In this document: positions 1 to 12,100 of the stretch, in pieces
How the letters are laid out: the number at the start of each line of letters is the position of its first letter
Position numbering within the stretch: position 1 is the stretch's first letter
NCBI RefSeq assembly: GCF_046630445.1
Contig: NC_092333.1
Span: 712,457,001-712,521,000, forward strand
Origin: Rutidosis leptorrhynchoides
Lineage: Eukaryota > Streptophyta > Magnoliopsida > Asterales > Asteraceae
Length of the DNA stretch: 64,000 nt
Direction of reading: 5' to 3'
Translations under genes and position numbers: made by a program
The notes under the pieces: model-generated
Told to the model about the DNA's origin: nothing
Seen by the model: only the letters and a program-made list of their open reading frames with translations
Database searches by the model: none

Positions 1-444
1 AGGAAAAAGACACCAACAGATTATATGCAAAATTGGGAATCTATATTCCGGTTTTATATGCAAAATGTACATAATCGATGAGACTAATCAGTAGTTGCAA
101 GTGTATAAGATATGGACCTTTTCTGGTACTAACTGTTACTGTAATACCATCATGAACCATCAGTACCATGTGTAAGTGCTTCACTAACAACAAGGCATTA
201 GCTACAAACTTATAACCATGAGACCATAGGAATGTGTAATCCAGCCAAAGAAACTAAGAATTTAACACAAAGTCATGTAATAATCAATTTTCAATTATTG
301 CCAAAAAAAAAATAGTTCAACATACAAGCTGCATCATACAATTTTTTTGATAAAAAAACATGATTTTGATTCTCATTTTGCATCTATAGTTTGATCTTTT
401 AAACTCTTTGTTTCACCCCCTCTCGTATATTTTAATAGTTCCTA
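1..444 (-). other. 3' flank of the PPR' pseudogene, duplicated downstream of each full PPR gene
   Basis: AT-rich sequence with no gene. It aligns almost continuously with 13548-13991, which lies just 3' of the full-length PPR gene, so the original PPR duplication included about 440 bp or more beyond the stop codon. Small indels and substitutions separate the two copies, clearly more than separate the 15.4-kb units, so this duplication is the older event. Its far edge lies outside the window. Confidence 0.75.
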
Positions 445-931
445 TCACCAATAATCGCCACAAGAGCACTCTCCATCTCTAAAACGATGAAAACGTATAC
501 GATCCCGAACTAATATCTCTCGTTTATAAACCCTTGAAACGTGTTTCATAAAAGAGTGACAATCTTCACAAGATCGCAAATTCTTGACAATCCGAATAGT
601 GGCCCCAGGCTCACTTTTTATCAGCCCAAATGAGACTGCAAGCTTCTCACTATGGTGAAGCAATTGTGATGCTTTCTCTTCATCATCTATTTCAAGCAAC
701 ACCTCTGATAATTTTGGATCATAACCGTTATCTTTTAACGCCTCACCTATTTCATCCAATTTTTTATAAATACTTCCCGCCTCAATGTGACAAGTACTAC
801 CAGCAGTAAATTCATACATAACACCGTTAACTTCAATCCGACTGTTTCCAGATGGCTTCACAAACCCTTTTTTATTCATTAACTTCCTCATATTCGCTTT
901 GTTCTTCCATTTGCCATTAGACGCATACACA
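445..931 (-). pseudogene. PPR' pseudogene, C-terminal part (E+/DYW), cut off by Copia insertion
   Basis: This encodes the last 160 residues of a PPR-DYW protein, matching residues 418-577 of the full gene at 13992-15725. The frame is open and keeps the DYW deaminase residues HSE, CEDC and the terminal CSCGDYW. Compared with the full gene I see substitutions L439F, V465I, E472K, D478G, V480A and N568D. The Met that would start this frame comes from the Copia LTR edge and is not a real start. The rest of the pseudogene lies at 11644-12100, beyond the Copia array. ACACA at 927-931 is repeated at 11644-11648 as the insertion's target duplication. No earlier stop was seen, so this paralog may have lost function by N-terminal truncation and then by the insertion. 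Confidence 0.9.
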
Positions 932-1705
932 TGTTAGATTATGGAGACATTTATACAAAACGAGAAGAAAAAAAGCTGTTCCAACACTTGCACGGATTTT
1001 GCAGATTTCGGGAAGCGTGAAGCAGTCAAATGCGGCGCATGTTGACATGGATGCGGCGCATTCATAGAGCAAAATAGTCCGAGAGTTATTGATGCGGAGC
1101 ATTGAGCTGATATGGCGCATCAGGGGTCAGATGCGGCGCATCACCATCTCGATGCGGCGCATCGAGTGTTGGTACATGAATCTGGAACGTGAAAAGCAAG
1201 TGATGCGGCGCATCACACATCAGATGCGGCGCATCTGGTGTCTGGCAGCAAGTTGGCAAGTTGCAACCTTTACATCCGAGCATGCTTTGGCCTCCTTTCA
1301 CTTTTGGTGCAAAGTTAATCACTTTACACCTAAAATTAGGGCTGTGATCATGCCATTACAAGGTGGAAAGCATGGCTAGTTGGTAAACAAGATGATTACT
1401 TGTCATGATGAAGATTCCTAGCTAGTTGTCATGGTGTTCTTGTTTTCTCCTATATATAGAACTCATTGTATGCATTTGTAACATACCAAATACAGATTCT
1501 CAGTAATAAACACTCTCTAGTTGGTCCGTGGACTAAAGCAATCACACCGATTGCATATAACCACGTTATATCTTGTGTCGTTCTTACTTTTTCGCATTTA
1601 TTATCTTTCGTTCATTAAGTGGGTTTGAGTGATCTTGATAGAATCACTACTCGGCTAGTAGTCTTGTAGAATTACTAGTGTTGTTTGGGTCCTAATATCC
1701 TAACA
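932..1705 (+). repeat. Copia LTR 1
   Basis: The LTR starts TGTTAG and ends CTAACA, a TG...CA pair with short inverted ends. A TATA-like tatatata at 1451-1458 and an aataaa-type signal near 1505 suggest U3/R/U5 order. U3 carries an array of GATGCGGCGCATC dyads (about 1026-1237). This copy has several differences from LTRs 2 and 3 in the array, for example a four-G run where they have three. Confidence 0.93.
1026..1237. repeat. Array of odd-centred CpG-rich dyads in Copia U3
   Basis: About eight sites related to GATGCG-G-CGCATC lie in roughly 210 bp. Several are extended into longer perfect dyads by different flanks: ctcgatgcggcgcatcgag, gtgatgcggcgcatcac and cagatgcggcgcatctg. Two sites near the middle are degenerate. 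The same array occurs in every complete LTR of this family in the window (for example about 5996-6206, 10965-11175 and in the LTRs at 41316, 51725 and 56695). The role is unknown. Position in U3 upstream of the TATA-like box suggests enhancer or repressor binding sites, which is inference. Confidence 0.85.
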
Positions 1706-4700
1706 ACTGGTATCTAGAGCACAAGGTTTCGTTAAGGGAACGATGGCGGAAGATGGGAAGTTTAGAATCGACCGATTCGATGGGAGAGACTTTGGCTTTT
1801 GGAAGATGCAAATTGAAGATTACTTGTATGAAAAGAAGTTACACCAACCCTTGTTAGAGACCAAGCCCGAAAGCATGGACGATGCCGATTGGACGCTTTT
1901 AGATCGTCAAGCTTTGGGTGCTATTCGTCTTTCACTTGCTAAGAACGTTGCATACAACGTTGTGAATGAGAAGACGACGTTTGCTTGCTTGAAAGCACTC
2001 TCTAACATGTATGAGAAACCTACAGCTGCAAATAAGGTATTTCTCATGCGTCAATTGTTTAATACTAAGATGAAGGAAGGTACGAGTGCAACGGATCATA
2101 TCAATGAATTTAATAATATCGTTTCAAGACTTGAATCGGTAGAGATTAAGTTTGATGATGAACTAAAAGCACTTATCTTGCTTTCATCATTACCGGAAAG
2201 TTGGTCGGGTACGGTTACCGCGGTTAGTAGCTCTACGGGAACTACTAAGCTAGCGTTTGAAGCTATAAGGGATTTGATTCTTGGTGAACATACTCGTAGA
2301 AGAAACTCGGGAGAATCGACATCCGGTTCTTTGTTAAGTACCGACAACCGTGGTAGAAAATTTGAACGCGGTGAGAAGAAAGGTAGGAAGAAGTCTAAGA
2401 AGAGGCATCCATCGAAAGATAGAAGTGAAGTTACTTGTTGGGGTTGCAATCAAAAAGGGCACTTTCAAAGGAATTGCAAAAATGGTTCCACGAAAGGTGT
2501 AAACTTGGCCGAAGGGGAAAGTGATGATGCACTTTTGTGTAGTGTTGAAAATTCTATGGAGTCTTGGATCTTGGATTCGGGAGCTTCGTTTCATGCTACT
2601 CATATCAAAAGCATGATGAAGAATTTTCGTTCATATCAAGGCAATGTGAGATTGGCGGACAACAAGCAACTCAACATAGAGGGCATTGGAGATGTTGTTT
2701 TGAAGACTACTCTTGGTTCTAATTGGACTTTGAAGAACGTAAGGTACATTCCTAAATTGAAAAGGAAACTTATTTCGGTTGGTCAATTAGATGATGAAGG
2801 TAACGCAGTTACTTTTGAAAACCGCCAATGGAAGGCGGTTAAGGGTAGTAGTATTGTGGCTCGTGGACATAAAAGGGGAACACTTTATATGGTTGAAGTG
2901 TTTGATGAAGACACGGTGGTTGCTACGGTTAATGTTGAGTCCGAATCAACTCTATGGCACCGAAGACTCGGGCATATGAGTGAGAAGGGTATGAAGATGC
3001 TTGTTTCGAGTGGGAGAATTCCGGATTTGAAAAAGGTAGAACTTGGGTTTTGCGAACCATGTGTATATGGGAAGCAAAAGAAGGTGACCTTTGGGAAATC
3101 AGGGAATGCACCTAAGTTGGAGAAATTGGAGCTCGTTCATACGGATGTGTTTGGTCCAACCAATGTAGAATCACATGGAGGTTCTCGCTATTATGTCACC
3201 TTCATTGACGACTCCACTCGAAAGGTATAGGTTTATTTTCTTAAAGCTAAATCCGATGTATTTAATACTTTTGTGAAGTGGAAAGCTATGGTAGAAAATG
3301 AAACTAACTTGAAAGTCAAGAGCTTGAAGTCGGATAATGGAGGGGAATATGGTAGTCTTGAGTTTAAAGACCATTGTGCAAAGCTCGGTATTAGAATGTT
3401 GAAAACGGTACCGGAGACACCGCAACACAATGGGATCGCCGAACGTATGAATCGTACGTTAAATGAAAGGCTAAGAGTATGAGACTACATGCCGGTTTGC
3501 CTAAAATGTTTTGGGCAGATGCGGTTAACACGGCGGCTTATTTGATAAATAGGGGACCCTCAACACCGTTGGGTTTCCGAATTCCCGAGGAAGAATGGCA
3601 AGGCAAGAAGGTGAGTTATGGTCACCTTAGGATCTTTGGGTGTAGTGCATATGTGAAGACCAAAGATGCGGATAAAGATAAGCTTGAAGCTAAGTCAAAG
3701 AAGTGTATTTTCATAGGCTACGGGTCGGATGAAATGGGCTATCGTTGTTGGGACAACGAAGCTAGAAAAGTAATTCGTTCGCGAGATGTTACTTTTGATG
3801 AAGATTCGGTCTATGGCAAACCGGAAACGGGGAGTCCTAAACCGAGTCAAGTTACTTTTGACGATGTTTCTATTGATGATCTTGCAGGTTCTAGTGGGAG
3901 TTTGGGAAACAATGAATTGCCGAATAACGGTGAGGCGTCGGAAAATGCTAATGATGGGGATGATTCGGAAAGCGGTGATGATTCCGAACATAGTGCGAGT
4001 TCTAGTGATGAGGAGGACACAAATGAAACCAGTCCAACCATTCCGGTTACTCCTACACCAAGACGCTCGACTAGAGTGCCCAAACCTAATCCTAGGTATT
4101 CTCCATCAGCAAACTACTTGCTCTATACCGAGAATGGTGAACCCGAAAGTTACTTTGAGGCAAGAAAAACAAAAGAATCCATACAATGGAAACTTGCCAT
4201 GAAAGAAGAGATGGGATCACTTGAGAAGAACAAGACTTGGTCACTAGTGAAGTTACCTCATGATAAAAGGGCATTGCAAAGCAAATGGGTATATAGAATC
4301 AAGAATGAGATGGATGGCAAGAAAAGGTACAAGGCTCGTTTGGTAGTCAAAGGCTTTCAACAAAAGGAAGGGGTTGACTACAAAGAGATATTTTCACCGG
4401 TAGTTAAAATGACTACTATCCGTTTGGTACTTTCTATGGTTGCATCCGAAGACTTACATCTTGAGCAACTAGATGTAAAAACTGCATTCTTACATGGTGA
4501 TCTTGTTGAAGAGATCTACATGAGGCAACCCGAGGGCTTTGAGGTAAAGGGTAAAGAGAAGTGGGTTTGTAAGCTAAAGAAAAGTTTGTATGGGTTGAAG
4601 CAAGCACCTCGGCAATGGTACTTGAAGTTTGACGAGTTTATGAAGAAGATTGGTTTCTTAAGATGTGAAGCGGATCACTGTTGCTACTTGAAGAAATTCA

Positions 4701-5901
4701 AGTCTTCTTACATAATCTTATTGTTGTATGTTGATGACATGTTACTTGCAGGTTCAAACATGTCCGAAATTAACAAGTTGAAGGGATTACTTTCTCGAGA
4801 ATTCGACATGAAAGATCTTGGCGGTGCTAGGCAAATACTTGGCATGAGTATTGTGCGTGATCGTTTGAAGGGTACTCTATACTTGTCTCAATCCAAATAT
4901 ATTGATAAAGTAGTAGAGAGGTTCAACATGGAAGATTCAAAGGCCCGTTCTATGCCTTTGGGAAGCACCTTAAAGTTATCGAAAAGTCAATCACCAAAGA
5001 CGGAAAGAGACAAGAAGGATATGGAAAAGGTTCCATATGCATCGGCCGTGGGTAGTATTATGTATGCCACGGTTTGTACAAGACCCGATATTGCTCAAGC
5101 AGTGGGAGTTGTAAGTCGTTATATGTCTAATCAAGGAAAAGAGCATTGGGAAGCGGTCAAATGGTTGCTTCGTTATTTGAAAGGTACTTCTAATATGGGA
5201 TTGTGTTTCTCCAAAAACAATCTCATACTTAGAGGTTATGCGGATGCTAATTTGGGTGGATGTGATGATTCGGGGAAAAGCACTACGGGTTATGTTTTCA
5301 TAATGGGGAAGACGGCGATTAGTTGGTTATCTCGATTGCAAAAGAGTGTTGCTTTGTCAACCACCGAAGCCGAATACATGGCTATTGCGGAAGCTTCTAA
5401 AGAGCTAGTGTGGTTGAAGAACTTCTTAGGTGAGTTGGGTAAAAGACAAGACTATTGCGTCTTGTATTGTGATAATCAAAGTGCGGTTCATCTTGGGAAG
5501 AATCCGGTATTTCATAGTCGAACGAAACACATCAAGATAAGGTATCATTTCATTCGACAACATATAAATGATGGCACTTTATTCTTGGAGAAAATCCTTG
5601 GTAAGAAGAATCCTGCCGATATGTTTACTAAGGTGGTTACGACGGAGAAATTGAGGTTTTGCATTACCTCAATTGGTCTTCTCATGAATTGATGAGAGAA
5701 GACCCCAGCTAGAGATGTGAATGGTGTTACAAGTTTAACAAGTAGTATTGAAGACCTTTTATCGAAAGTCTACTCATCCGAAGAATGTGTTGAGCGTGCG
5801 TGTCCCAAATGGTATTTGGCGGTAATCGAAGGTGGTTTAATGTTCTTGGTTAATTCATTGATATGATTGGAGTTTTGTTCAAAGTCTCCAAGTGGGAGAT
5901 T
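1706..5901 (+). mobile_element. Copia internal region, first element of the array
   Basis: Encodes Gag from the ATG at 1743 (mggqdg-like MAEDGKF start), a zinc knuckle of form CX2CX4HX4C near 2436-2477, aspartic protease (DSGAS) near 2575, GAG-pre-integrase (LWHRRLGH) near 2950, integrase with TPQHNGIAERMNRT near 3417, reverse transcriptase with YVDDM near 4727, and RNase H with TKHIKIRYH near 5525. A 3' noncoding tail of about 210 bp ends in the purine tract aagtgggagat (5890-5900) before LTR 2. The coding region is broken, with about two breaks. The tail matters because the 15.4-kb segmental duplication starts inside it at about 5834. Confidence 0.9.
1708..1720 (+). other. Copia primer binding site (initiator tRNA-Met type)
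   Basis: tggtatctagagc begins two bases after the LTR end and resembles the TGGTATCAGAGC site, complementary to the 3' end of initiator tRNA-Met, used by many plant Copia elements. The same sequence follows the LTRs at 6677-6689 and 52501-52513. Confidence 0.85.
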
Positions 5902-6674
5902 TGTTAGATTATGGAGACATTTATACAAAACGAGAAGAAAAAAAGCTGTTCCAACACTTGCACGGATTTTGCAGATTTCGGGAAGCGTGAAGCAGTCAAA
6001 TGCGGCGCATCTTGACATGGATGCGGCGCATTCATAGAGCAAAATAGTCCGAGAGTTATTGATGCGGAGCATTGAGCTGATATGGCGCATCAGGGTCAGA
6101 TGCGGCGCATCACCATCTCGATGCGGCGCATCGAGTGTTGGTACATGAATCTGGAACGTGAAAAGCAAGTGATGCGGCGCATCACACATCAGATGCGGCG
6201 CATCTGGTATCTGGCAGCAAGTTGGCAAGTTGCAACCTTTACATCCGAGCATGCTTTGGCCTCCTTTCACTTTAGGTGCAAAGTTAATCACTTTACACCT
6301 AAAATTAGGGCTGTGATCATGCCATTACAAGGTGGAACGCATGGCTAGTTGGTAAACAAGATGATTACTTGTCATGATGAAGATTCCTAGCTAGTTGTCA
6401 TGGTGTTCTTGTTTTCTCCTATATATAGAACTCATTGTATGCATTTGTAACATACCAAATACAGATTCTCAATAATAAACACTCTCTAGTTGGTCCGTGG
6501 ACTAAAGCAATCACACCGATTGCATATAACCACGTTATATCTTGTGTCGTTCTTACTTTTTCGCATTTATTATCTTTCGTTCATTAAGTGGGTTTGAGTG
6601 ATCTTGATAGAATCACTACTCGGTTAGTAGTCTTGTAGAATTACTAGTGTTGTTTGGGTCCTAATATCCTAACA
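5902..6674 (+). repeat. Copia LTR 2, shared by both array elements
   Basis: This 773-bp LTR is the 3' LTR of the first element and the 5' LTR of the second. It shares most diagnostic bases with LTR 3 and not LTR 1, and has two private differences. No target duplication surrounds it, as expected if the array arose by recombination. Confidence 0.93.
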
Positions 6675-9600
6675 ACTGGTATCTAGAGCACAAGGTTTCG
6701 TTAAGGGAACGATGGCGGAAGATGGGAAGTTTAGAATCGACCGATTCGATGGGAGAGACTTTGGCTTTTGGAAGATGCAAATTGAAGATTACTTGTATGA
6801 AAAGAAGTTACACCAACCCTTGTTAGAGACCAAGCCCGAAAGCATGGACGATGCCGATTGGACGCTTTTAGATCGTCAAGCTTTGGGTGCTATTCGTCTT
6901 TCACTTGCTAAGAACGTTGCATACAACGTTGTGAATGAGAAGACGAAGTTTGCTTGCTTGAAAGCACTCTCTAACATGTATGAGAAACCTACAGCTGCAA
7001 ATAAGGTATTTCTCATGCGTCAATTGTTTAATACTAAGATGAAGGAAGGTACGAGTGCAACGGATCATATCAATGAATTTAATAATATCGTTTCAAGACT
7101 TGAATCGGTAGAGATTAAGTTTGATGATGAACTAAAAGCACTTATCTTGCTTTCATCATTACCGGAAAGTTGGTCGGGTACGGTTACCGCGGTTAGTAGC
7201 TCTACGGGAACTACTAAGCTAGCGTTTGAAGCTATAAGGGATTTGATTCTTGGTGAACATACTCGTAGAAGAAACTCGGGAGAATCGACATCCGGTTCTT
7301 TGTTAAGTACCGACAACCGTGGTAGAAAATTTGAACGCGGTGAGAAGAAGGGTAGGAAGAAGTCTAAGAAGAGGCATCAATCGAAAGATAGAAGTGAAGT
7401 TACTTGTTGGGGTTGCAATCAAAAAGGGCACTTTCAAAGGAATTGCAAAAATGGTTCCACGAAAGGTGTAAACTTGGCCGAAGGGGAAAGTGATGATGCA
7501 CTTTTGTGTAGTGTTGAAAATTCTATGGAGTCTTGGATCTTGGATTCGGGAGCTTCGTTTCATGCTACTCATATCAAAAGCATGATGAAGAATTTTCGTT
7601 CATATCAAGGCAATGTGAGATTGGCGGACAACAAGCAACTCAACATAGAGGGCATTGGAGATGTTGTTTTGAAGACTACTCTTGGTTCTAATTGGACTTT
7701 GAAGAACGTAAGGTACATTCCTAAATTGAAAAGGAAACTTATTTCGGTTGGTCAATTAGATGATGAAGGTAACGCAGTTACTTTTGAAAACCGCCAATGG
7801 AAGGCGGTTAAGGGTAGTAGTATTGTGGCTCGTGGACATAAAAGGGGAACACTTTATATGGTTGAAGTGTTTGATGAAGACACGGTGGTTGCTACGGTTA
7901 ATGTTGAGTCCGAATCAACTCTATGGCACCGAAGACTCGGGCATATGAGTGAGAAGGGTATGAAGATGCTTGTTTCGAGTGGGAGAATTCCGGATTTGAA
8001 AAAGGTAGAACTTGGGTTTTGCGAACCATGTGTATATGGGAAGCAAAAGAAGGTGACCTTTGGGAAATCAGGGAATGCACCTAAGTTGGAGAAATTGGAG
8101 CTCGTTCATACGGATGTGTTTGGTCCAACCAATGTAGAATCACATGGAGGTTCTCGCTATTATGTCACCTTCATTGACGACTCCACTCGAAAGGTATAGG
8201 TTTATTTTCTTAAAGCTAAATCCGATGTATTTAATACTTTTGTGAAGTGGAAAGCTATGGTAGAAAATGAAACTAACTTGAAAGTCAAGAGCTTGAAGTC
8301 GGATAATGGAGGGGAATATGGTAGTCTTGAGTTTAAAGACCATTGTGCAAAGCTCGGTATTAGAATGTTGAAAACGGTACCGGAGACACCGCAACACAAT
8401 GGGGTCGCCGAACGTATGAATCGTACGTTAAATGAAAGGCTAAGAGTATGAGACTACATGCCGGTTTGCCTAAAATGTTTTGGGCAGATGCGGTTAACAC
8501 GGCGGCTTATTTGATAAATAGGGGACCCTCAACACCGTTGGGTTTCCGAATTCCCGAGGAAGAATGGCAAGGCAAGAAGGTGAGTTATGGTCACCTTAGG
8601 ATCTTTGGGTGTAGTGCATATGTGAAGACCAAAGATGCGGATAAAGACAAGCTTGAAGCTAAGTCAAAGAAGTGTATTTTCATAGGCTACGGGTCGGATG
8701 AAATGGGCTATCGTTGTTGGGACAACGAAGCTAGAAAAGTAATTCGTTCGCGAGATGTTACTTTTGATGAAGATTCGGTCTATGGCAAACCGGAAACGGG
8801 GAGTCCTAAACCGAGTCAAGTTACTTTTGACGATGTTTCTATTGATGATCTTGCAGGTTCTAGTGGGAGTTTGGGAAACAATGAATTGCCGAATAACGGT
8901 GAGGCGTCGGAAAATGCTAATGATGGGGATGATTCGGAAAGCGGTGATGATTCCGAACATAGTGCGAGTTCTAGTGATGAGGAGGACACAAATGAAACCA
9001 GTCCAACCATTCCGGTTACTCCTACACCAAGACGCTCGACTAGAGTGCCCAAACCTAATCCTAGGTATTCTCCATCAGCAAACTACTTGCTCTATACCGA
9101 GAATGGTGAACCCGAAAGTTACTTTGAGGCAAGAAAAACAAAAGAATCCATACAATGGGAACTTGCCATGAAAGAAGAGATGGGATCACTTGAGAAGAAC
9201 AAGACTTGGTCACTAGTGAAGTTACCTCATGATAAAAGGGCATTGCAAAGCAAATGGGTATATAGAATCAAGAATGAGATGGATGGCAAGAAAAGGTACA
9301 AGGCTCGTTTGGTAGTCAAAGGCTTTCAACAAAAGGAAGGGGTTGACTACAAAGAGATATTTTCACCGGTAGTTAAAATGACTACTATCCGTTTGGTACT
9401 TTCTATGGTTGCATCCGAAGACTTACATCTTGAGCAACTAGATGTAAAAACTGCATTCTTACATGGTGATCTTGTTGAAGAGATCTACATGAGGCAACCC
9501 GAGGGCTTTGAGGTAAAGGGTAAAGAGAAGTGGGTTTGTAAGCTAAAGAAAAGTTTGTATGGGTTGAAGCAAGCACCTCGGCAATGGTACTTGAAGTTTG

Positions 9601-10870
9601 ACGAGTTTATGAAGAAGATTGGTTTCTTAAGATGTGAAGCGGATCACTGTTGCTACTTGAAGAAATTCAAGTCTTCTTACATAATCTTATTGTTGTATGT
9701 TGATGACATGTTACTTGCAGGTTCAAACATGTCCGAAATTAACAAGTTGAAGGGATTACTTTCTCGAGAATTCGAGATGAAAGATCTTGGCGGTGCTAGG
9801 CAAATACTTGGCATGAGTATTGTGCGTGATCGTTTGAAGGGTACTCTATACTTGTCTCAATCCAAATATATTGAGAAAGTAGTAGAGAGGTTCAACATGG
9901 AAGATTCAAAGGCCCGTTCTATGCCTTTGGGAAGCACCTTAAAGTTATCGAAAAGTCAATCACCAAAGACGGAAAGAGACAAGAAGGATATGGAAAAGGT
10001 TCCATATGCATCGGCCGTGGGTAGTATTATGTATGCCATGGTTTGTACAAGACCCGATATTGCTCAAGCAGTGGGAGTTGTAAGTCGTTATATGTCTAAT
10101 CCGGGAAAAGAGCATTGGGAAGCGGTCAAATGGTTGCTTCGTTATTTGAAAGGTACTTCTAATATGGGATTGTGTTTCTCCAAAAACAATCTCATACTTA
10201 GAGGTTATGCGGATGCTAATTTGGGTGGATGTGATGATTCGGGGAAAAGCACTACGGGTTATGTTTTCATAATGGGGAAGACGGCGATTAGTTGGTTATC
10301 TCGATTGCAAAAGAGTGTTGCTTTGTCAACCACCGAAGCCGAATACATGGCTATTGCGGAAGCTTCTAAAGAGCTAGTGTGGTTGAAGAACTTCTTAGGT
10401 GAGTTGGGTAAAAGACAAGACTATTGCGTCTTGTATTGTGATAATCAAAGTGCGGTTCATCTTGGGAAGAATCCGGTATTTCATAGTCGAACGAAACACA
10501 TCAAGATAAGGTATCATTTCATTCGACAACATATAAATGATGGCACTTTATTCTTGGAGAAAATCCTTGGTAAGAAGAATCCTGCCGATATGTTTACTAA
10601 GGTGGTTACGACGGAGAAATTGAGGTTTTGCATTACCTCAATTGGTCTTCTCATGAATTGATGAGAGAAGACCCCAGCTAGAGATGTGAATGGTGTTACA
10701 AGTTTAACAAGTAGTATTGAAGACCTTTTATCGAAAGTCTACTCATCCGAAGAATGTGTTGAGCGTGCGTGTCCCAAATGGTATTTGGCGGTAATCGAAG
10801 GTGGTTTAATGTTCTTGGTTAATTCATTGATATGATTGGAGTTTTGTTCAAAGTCTCCAAGTGGGAGATT
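6675..10870 (+). mobile_element. Copia internal region, second element of the array
   Basis: Same domain order as the first element: Gag from 6712, reverse transcriptase YVDDM near 9696, RNase H near 10494, purine tract just before LTR 3. It is nearly identical to the first internal region. The two share several bases that the copy at 52499-56694 lacks, so they look like sister copies. It is broken, with about two breaks. Confidence 0.9.
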
Positions 10871-11643
10871 TGTTAGATTATGGAGACATTTATACAAAAC
10901 GAGAAGAAAAAAAGCTGTTCCAACACTTGCACGGATTTTGCAGATTTCGGGAAGCGTGAAGCAGTCAAATGCGGCGCATCTTGACATGGATGCGGCGCAT
11001 TCATAGAGCAAAATAGTCCGAGAGTTATTGATGCGGAGCATTGAGCTGATATGGCGCATCAGGGTCAGATGCGGCGCATCACCATCTCGATGCGGCGCAT
11101 CGAGTGTTGGTACATGAATCTGGAACGTGAAAAGCAAGTGATGCGGCGCATCACACATCAGATGCGGCGCATCTGGTATCTGGCAGCAAGTTGGCAAGTT
11201 GCAACCTTTACATCCGAGCATGCTTTGGCCTCCTTTCACTTTAGGTGCAAAGTTAATCACTTTACACCTAAAATTAGGGCTGTGATCATGCCATTACAAG
11301 GTGGAAAGCATGGCTAGTTGGTAAACAAGATGATTACTTGTCATGATGAAGATTCCTAGCTAGTTGTCATGGTGTTCTTGTTTTCTCCTATATATAGAAC
11401 TCATTGTATGCATTTGTAACATACCAAATACAGATTCTCAATAATAAACACTCTCTAGTTGGTCCGTGGACTAAAGCAATCACACCGATTGCATATAACC
11501 ACGTTATATCTTGTGTCGTTCTTACTTTTTCGCATTTATTATCTTTCGTTCATTAAGTGGGTTTGAGTGATCTTGATAGAATCACTACTCGGCTAGTAGT
11601 CTTGTAGAATTACTAGTGTTGTTTGGGTCCTAATATCCTAACA
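10871..11643 (+). repeat. Copia LTR 3 (right edge of array)
   Basis: 773-bp LTR ending CTAACA, followed directly by the ACACA target duplication (11644-11648) and PPR' coding sequence. Confidence 0.93.
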
Positions 11644-12100
11644 ACACATTACCAAGAAGGACATAAGTTCCACAGTCATCATAATCATCTATCTCCAAAC
11701 CTTCAACGTGTTTAATCAAACGTTCTAATCTATAAGTATCCCCATGAACTTTACAACCCCATATCAAAGATCTCCACAAAACAGCATCGGGCTCAACAGG
11801 CATCAATTTGATAAACTTTTCTGCATCATCTAGTCGTCCAGCTCGAGCAAGCAAGTCAACCACACACCCGTAATGCTGCACTGTCGGTCTAAATTTATAT
11901 ACTTTCTTGATTTTATCAAAATACGATAAACCTTCATCAATCCAGCCCATGTTCCTACAAGCCGATAATACAGCAGTCATTGTCTTCTCATCGGGCTTTA
12001 AATCACACCTCTCCATACGTTCAAACAACTCAATCGCTTCCTTACACCGCCCATGGCTTGCAAGGCCCGATATCATCGCGGTCCAAACATAAACATCTTT
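11644..12100 (-). pseudogene. PPR' pseudogene, N-terminal remainder (PPR/E motifs)
   Basis: Matches residues 266-417 of the full PPR protein, starting at the sequence KDVYVWTAM and running to the Copia insertion point in LLGNV. Similarity to the full gene stops sharply at 12100, so residues 1-265 were never part of this copy or have been lost. Visible substitutions against the full gene are N320D, S352A, S364L, S371A and M402I, with no stop codon. Continuation of the reading frame is at 445-931. Confidence 0.9.

Larger units (their letters stand above)
932..11643 (+). mobile_element. Two-element Copia (Tork/Tnt1-like) array: LTR-internal-LTR-internal-LTR
   Basis: Three near-identical LTRs of 773-774 bp (932-1705, 5902-6674, 10871-11643) separate two internal regions of about 4.2 kb. 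The whole block is bounded by a single ACACA target duplication (927-931 and 11644-11648). The intact PPR gene has this site once (tacacattacc near 14470), so the empty-site structure is visible. One insertion followed by LTR-LTR unequal exchange is the simplest origin; two independent insertions would need separate target duplications. The domain order gag, zinc knuckle, protease, integrase, reverse transcriptase, RNase H is Copia, and the residue patterns resemble tobacco Tnt1 closely, hence the Tork lineage. Both copies are broken, with roughly two breaks each. Low LTR divergence suggests a young age. Confidence 0.93.

Noticed and set aside
445-930. Stand-alone 161-residue DYW-only gene
   Set aside because: The start codon is formed by the Copia LTR edge; the upstream coding sequence continues at 11644-12100.
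1089-1379. ORF with repeated MRRI
   Set aside because: It is the translation of the atgcggcgcatc dyads in the Copia LTR, and recurs only as LTR copies.
2096-4274. Minus-strand and alternative-frame ORFs across Copia coding regions
   Set aside because: Shadows of the plus-strand Copia frames; identical in every copy and without domains.
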